From the NCBI GenBank assembly GCA_004562915.1, contig SFQZ01000050.1, forward strand, positions 1 to 23,117: a stretch of DNA of 23,117 bases, read 5' to 3'. The notes beneath the pieces were generated by a model. That model had not been told where the DNA came from and made no database searches. It was given only the letters and a program-made list of their open reading frames with translations. Within the stretch, counting starts at the first letter, position 1; each line of letters starts with the position of its first letter. Below are positions 20,206 to 23,117 of this stretch, in pieces. This DNA is from a bacterium. GTDB taxonomy: Bacteria > Bacillota_A > Clostridia > Lachnospirales > Lachnospiraceae. The translations under genes were made by a program, and so were the position numbers.

Positions 20206-21072
20206 ATGGAAAACATTTTAGAATTGAAATCATTATCCAAGACATTTCCAAAGTCGGATTTTGTGTTGGATAACGTATCTTTTTCTTTACCTTATGGAGC
20301 GATTATGGGTTTTGTTGGAGAAAATGGTGCTGGCAAGACTACTACCATAGGCTGCATTTTGAATACAATCGCAAAAGACAATGGGACGGTAAAGCTGTTT
20401 GGAAAAGAGATGCTGGACGCAGACACGGATATGCGTGAAAAAATCGGTGTTGTATATGACGGAGATAATTTCCCGCTTGATTGGACGGCAAGGCAATTAT
20501 CACAAATCATGGGAGGACTTTATACCCAATGGGATAACGCATTATTCCAGAAATATTTAGAAGATTTCCACTTACCGGAAAAGCAAAAAATCAAGCATTA
20601 TTCCAGAGGCATGACAATGAAATTAGCGATTGCTGCTGCATTAGCACACCACCCGCAATTACTGATTTTGGACGAAGCTACAAGCGGCTTAGACCCTATC
20701 ATGCGTGATGAAATGCTTGACGTATTTCTTGAGTTTGTGCAGGAAGAAGACCATGCTATTCTTCTATCTTCTCACATTACAAGCGATTTGGAAAAAGTTG
20801 CTGATTACATCACTTTCATTCACAATGGTAAACTTATAATGACGGTATCAAAAAACGATCTGGCTTATAACTTTGCTGTCATGCGCTGCAAGGAAAATCA
20901 ATTTCTTGCATTAGACCCTAAAGATATTCTTGCATATCGAAAGCGCGACTTTCAAATTGACGTATTGGTGTCTAACGGGAAAGAAGCACAGAGAAAATAT
21001 AAAGGCGTTGTCATAGACCATGTTTCCGTTGATGAAATTATGTTGCTTTTAGTAAAGGGGGAGCGAGTATGA
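20206..21072 (+). CDS. ABC transporter ATP-binding protein
   Basis: The start is one base after the regulator stop. Motifs are Walker A GENGAGKTT (residues 38-46), a signature reduced to YSRGM (132-136), Walker B LLILDE (152-157) followed by ATSGLDP, and an H-loop in LLSSHITSDL. The C-terminal extension after about residue 215 is typical of the BcrA/YtrB-type exporters. It would drive the permease encoded next, which overlaps by 4 bases. Substrate is unknown; antimicrobial peptide or envelope-stress related export is the common theme in this family. Confidence 0.9.
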   Translation: MENILELKSLSKTFPKSDFVLDNVSFSLPYGAIMGFVGENGAGKTTTIGCILNTIAKDNGTVKLFGKEMLDADTDMREKIGVVYDGDNFPLDWTARQLSQIMGGLYTQWDNALFQKYLEDFHLPEKQKIKHYSRGMTMKLAIAAALAHHPQLLILDEATSGLDPIMRDEMLDVFLEFVQEEDHAILLSSHITSDLEKVADYITFIHNGKLIMTVSKNDLAYNFAVMRCKENQFLALDPKDILAYRKRDFQIDVLVSNGKEAQRKYKGVVIDHVSVDEIMLLLVKGERV

Positions 21073-21716
21073 AAGGACTTCTCAAAAACAATTACTTTGC
21101 TGTACGTTCAAATGCAAAAGCATTTTCAGCCTTTATGTTGCTGTTAGGAATTTTTGTTGTTGCTGTTATCAGCCCGTCTTTGCTTATGGGTTATGCGTTA
21201 TTGGGAATGATTGGTTTTTCCTTAAATGCGCTTGCAGGTTTGAGAAAAGAAAGTTCTACTAAATGGAGTAAATACAAGTTGACCGCTCCTGTAAAACGGT
21301 CAGATATTGTGAAAAGTTATTTTATAAGTCAAATTCTATGGCTGATTGTTGGAATAGCTTATGCGGGAATCGGTGTAGCACTTTCCATTATGCTGCATGG
21401 CGTTACCCTTGACAGAAATGTAGATATTTTCATGCTGTTCGTTATTGGAATCGGGATTAGTCTGTTTATGGGAGCAATATTTTTCCCACTGTTTTATTTG
21501 GGAGGGGAGGAACGAAATGAAGTTTTCTTGATAATTAGCTTACTTTGCGGTATTGGAATCGTCATGGGACTTTCTACTCTCATAAATACGTTGTTTCCCA
21601 AGATGACTACACCACAGCTTATATGTGGAGGAATTGCTATACTTGCCTGTTCATTATTAGTGTATGTTTTATCTTATCCTTTGACTGTCAGCATTTTCAG
21701 AAAAAAGGAATACTAA
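21069..21716 (+). CDS. ABC-2 type permease
   Basis: GGGGGAGCGAGT precedes the ATG, which overlaps the ATPase stop by 4 bases. The 215-aa protein has about six hydrophobic segments: near residues 17-35, 37-58, 86-110, 117-140, 150-172 and 180-205, with the basic loop RKESSTKWSKYKLTAPVKRSDIVKSY between the second and third, a feature of the ABC2_membrane family. With the ATPase it forms a homodimeric exporter. No outer accessory domain is present, so resistance-type specificity cannot be predicted. Confidence 0.85.
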   Translation: MKGLLKNNYFAVRSNAKAFSAFMLLLGIFVVAVISPSLLMGYALLGMIGFSLNALAGLRKESSTKWSKYKLTAPVKRSDIVKSYFISQILWLIVGIAYAGIGVALSIMLHGVTLDRNVDIFMLFVIGIGISLFMGAIFFPLFYLGGEERNEVFLIISLLCGIGIVMGLSTLINTLFPKMTTPQLICGGIAILACSLLVYVLSYPLTVSIFRKKEY

Positions 21717-21742
21717 CCGAGATAGCAAAGCCAGCCGAGCCA

Positions 21743-21779
21743 GTCAACGGCAAGTAAATGGGCTTCGCCCACCGTTGAC
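21743..21779 (+). terminator. Hairpin after the ABC operon
   Basis: GTCAACGG 21743-21750 pairs with CCGTTGAC 21772-21779, enclosing TGGGC 21759-21763 with GCCCA 21767-21771. No T-tract follows, so it may be a leader structure of the next genes. The rest of the gap, 21780-21903, holds GC-rich sequence without a gene. Confidence 0.45.
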
Positions 21780-21903
21780 AGCCCCGCCCGGTTTTGCAGT
21801 TGAGCAGCTAAGGAGCGACAGCCTAAAGTGCTGCCGCCCCTTACATCATAAAAGGCAACTATCAACCAGACACAACCCTTTATGGAGGAAAGGGGGAATT
21901 TCC

Positions 21904-22350
21904 ATGACCTGTACGGAAGAATACCGGGAACATATCGAGTACACGTTCCATGCCTTTTGTAAAGTTGTTATCCGCAACGCCATGCTTACAGCATTAAGGA
22001 CAAGGAGCCGGAAGAACAAAAGAGAAATATCCCTTGATTACCTCACAGATGAAAAGCACTACCCTTTAGGCACAGAAGATGAATATTTCATAGCACCGGA
22101 GCCGGACGAACAATGCACGCTTATCCTATGCGGTAATACCGTCCTTTTTGATAATGCCCTGCTTGTGGAAGCCCTCTCCCGTCTGCCAGCGCAAGAGCGG
22201 GAAATGGTTTACCTGTCCTTTTTCAAACGTATTCCACAACATGAAATCGGCAGACGGTACGGACGCAGCCGCAGCGCAGCGGGCTACCATATCCGCAAAG
22301 CCGTACATCAGCTTTATGAGGAAATGGAGGGAATGGCGCATGAGGAATAA
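21904..22350 (+). CDS. Sigma-70-like regulator (Tn916 Orf7 type)
   Basis: Start ATG 21904 follows GGAGGAAAGGGGG; a longer frame from 21775 has no ribosome site. The 148-aa protein has an N-terminal helical part (HIEYTFHAFCKVVIRNAMLTALRTRSRK) and a region-4-type HTH at about 85-140: LVEALSRLPAQEREMVYLSFFKRIPQHEIGRRYGRSRSAAGYHIRKAVHQLYEEM. This is the short sigma-factor-like regulator found in Tn916 and in many mobilizable elements, where it activates transfer or excision genes. The next gene overlaps it by 11 bases. Confidence 0.85.
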   Translation: MTCTEEYREHIEYTFHAFCKVVIRNAMLTALRTRSRKNKREISLDYLTDEKHYPLGTEDEYFIAPEPDEQCTLILCGNTVLFDNALLVEALSRLPAQEREMVYLSFFKRIPQHEIGRRYGRSRSAAGYHIRKAVHQLYEEMEGMAHEE

Positions 22351-22564
22351 CAGGCTTCTCCCCTATGAAACAATCGTACAGGCTACCAGCGGTGAGCCGG
22401 AAGCGGTCAACACCGTATTGCAGTATTACAGCCGCCGCATACGGTACGCTGCCCTTGTAGACGGACAGGCAGACAAGGACATAGAGGAATACATCACCGA
22501 AACACTTCTGAAAGCATTGTTCAAGTTCCGTTTTTTAGATAGCCCGTCACCTACAACTGAATAA
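22340..22564 (+). CDS. Tn916 Orf8-like helix-turn-helix protein (74 aa)
   Basis: ATG 22340 lies inside the end of the sigma-like gene, with GGAGGGAATGGC upstream. Residues 5-65 have the HTH_16 pattern: PYETIVQATSGEPEAVNTVLQYYSRRIRYAALVDG, then DIEEYITETLLKALFKFRF. The order sigma-like gene followed by this small HTH is the same as orf7-orf8 of Tn916. The end differs from the usual FKF(R/K)x finish: nine more residues (LDSPSPTTE) follow, perhaps read-through past an old stop. It probably modulates the sigma-like partner. Confidence 0.82.
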   Translation: MRNNRLLPYETIVQATSGEPEAVNTVLQYYSRRIRYAALVDGQADKDIEEYITETLLKALFKFRFLDSPSPTTE

Positions 22565-22566
22565 CT

Positions 22567-22582
22567 GCCGCCATATAGCGGC
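22567..22582 (+). repeat. Small inverted repeat
   Basis: GCCGC 22567-22571 pairs with GCGGC 22578-22582, just before the terminator of the regulator pair. Confidence 0.4.
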
Positions 22583-22588
22583 ACACCG

Positions 22589-22624
22589 AGCAGGAAATCA
22601 GCTACAAGGTTTCCTGCTTTTTTT
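22589..22624 (+). terminator. Intrinsic terminator after the regulator pair
   Basis: AGCAGGAAA 22589-22597 pairs perfectly with TTTCCTGCT 22610-22618, followed by a run of seven T residues. Confidence 0.85.
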
Positions 22625-23117
22625 GCGCCTTGCGGTTGCCGGAATCGCCTTTTCTGCATTACCTATGCAAAGCAAACCAGAAAAAATTCCTGTTTCATTC
22701 GGCGTTTTTGAAAAACCCCTGTATTACACGGCGAAAAGGGAAAATAAGATAGAAATTTCTGAAAATCTCCGTCATTTTTGTCCTGTTCGGTGTTGTAGGT
22801 AGTGAGAGGGATTTTTTCAAAAATGCCGCCCGCATAGTTGGCAAAATTTTTTCTCCGTCAAGGGAAAATGGCGGGCAGAAAACCACTTTTGCGGTGTCTT
22901 GTTAGTGAACAGCGGGCAGAAACCGCCGCTTCAATCGCTTTGTTAATGGAAGCCAGAGAAGCCAGAACGCCCCGCTGGAATTGTAGTATTGGTAGACGCA
23001 GCCGAAAGCGTCACTTTTTTAGAGCAAGTTTCTACCACGGTGCCAAAATCCGCAATTCTGCGGTTTTGCCCCTCGCGGGAAACTTGTTGGGGAGTGCCTT
23101 CCCCAAACCCTGCTATG
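22625..23117. other. Non-coding repeat-rich region, candidate oriT of the nested element
   Basis: No convincing gene is seen in this stretch. It contains GCGGGCAGAAA twice (22871-22881 and 22912-22922), GCCCGC 22828-22833 complementary to the first, a tandem 9-base repeat GAAGCCAGA (22949-22957, 22958-22966), a hairpin GACGC 22995-22999 with GCGTC 23008-23012 and six T residues, CAAAATCCGCA against TGCGGTTTTG (23044-23068), and TTGGGGA 23087-23093 with TCCCCAA 23100-23106. This layout, directly after the Orf8-like gene, is what one expects before mobC/relaxase genes. Confidence 0.5.

Larger units (their letters stand above)
19640..23117. mobile_element. Nested element inserted in maff2 (left end at about 19640)
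   Basis: From about 19640 the sequence departs from the Maff2 gene and contains a regulated ABC transporter operon, Tn916-like sigma and HTH regulators, and a repeat-rich, oriT-like region to the window end. I recall that some streptococcal mobilizable elements use serine recombinases that target maff2 genes of conjugative elements; this insert fits that pattern. Its recombinase and right end are outside the window. Confidence 0.65.

Noticed and set aside
22426..22886. Minus-strand frames near the right end
   Set aside because: No ribosome sites or family patterns; they overlap the terminator, the Orf8-like gene or repeat-rich non-coding DNA.
1..23117. CRISPR array
   Set aside because: No run of regularly spaced, identical 25-40-base repeats was seen; the only arrays are short TGCTAA and GAAGCCAGA repeats.

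Overview
The window looks like a mosaic of mobile elements from a low-to-moderate-G+C Firmicute, most likely a gut Lachnospiraceae or related Clostridia. Evidence for this is strong AGGAGG-type ribosome sites, AT-rich codon use on the left, TTG/GTG/CTG starts, and gene families typical of clostridial integrative elements (RepA_N/DUF6017, ParA, ParB, PcfB/DUF3801, VirD4-like coupling protein, Maff2). No core housekeeping gene is present.

Layout. (1) 1-220: junk junction with the N-terminal fragment of a TnpV-like protein on the minus strand, and a C-terminal remnant of another gene. (2) 249-8075: most of an AT-rich integrative mobilizable element. A minus-strand operon reads mobC, relaxase, a small helical protein, divergent thyX and dut, followed by a short XRE regulator. 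A hairpin-rich, probable oriT region (4276-4508) precedes mobC. A plus-strand arm carries a deformylase-like gene, a 90-aa ORF, a short excisionase, a protein with four excisionase-type helix-turn-helix modules, and a tyrosine integrase. (3) 8160-11080: accessory island with its own promoter, a class II Fic protein, and a cluster of two DUF4869-like paralogues around a small P-loop ATPase, with signs of tandem duplication and decay. (4) 11300-11494: repeats, then the 3' 45 nt of a tRNA-Arg(CCT)-like gene and its terminator, probably an attachment-site scar. (5) 11600-19640: higher-G+C conjugative element backbone with helically phased TGCTAA repeats, Cys-rich small proteins, RepA, ParA, ParB, accessory proteins, PcfB, VirD4-like coupling protein, a wHTH-like protein and two tandem Maff2 genes. 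(6) 19640-end: a nested element that cuts the second Maff2 gene. It carries a YtrA/GntR-ABC transporter operon with a clear operator, Tn916-like sigma/HTH regulators, and a second non-coding, repeat-rich oriT-like region running off the window.

How the genes fit together: the left element has relaxase, MobC and integrase but no type IV secretion genes in view, so it would need a helper such as the conjugative element in the middle. That backbone has partition, replication and coupling functions (secretion genes presumably lie beyond the insertion). The right-hand insert probably is another mobilizable passenger parked in a conjugation gene. The DUF4869/ATPase/Fic island lies at the seam between elements and is the best candidate for a poorly described cargo system. 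All family names come from reading motifs by eye; no searches were run.
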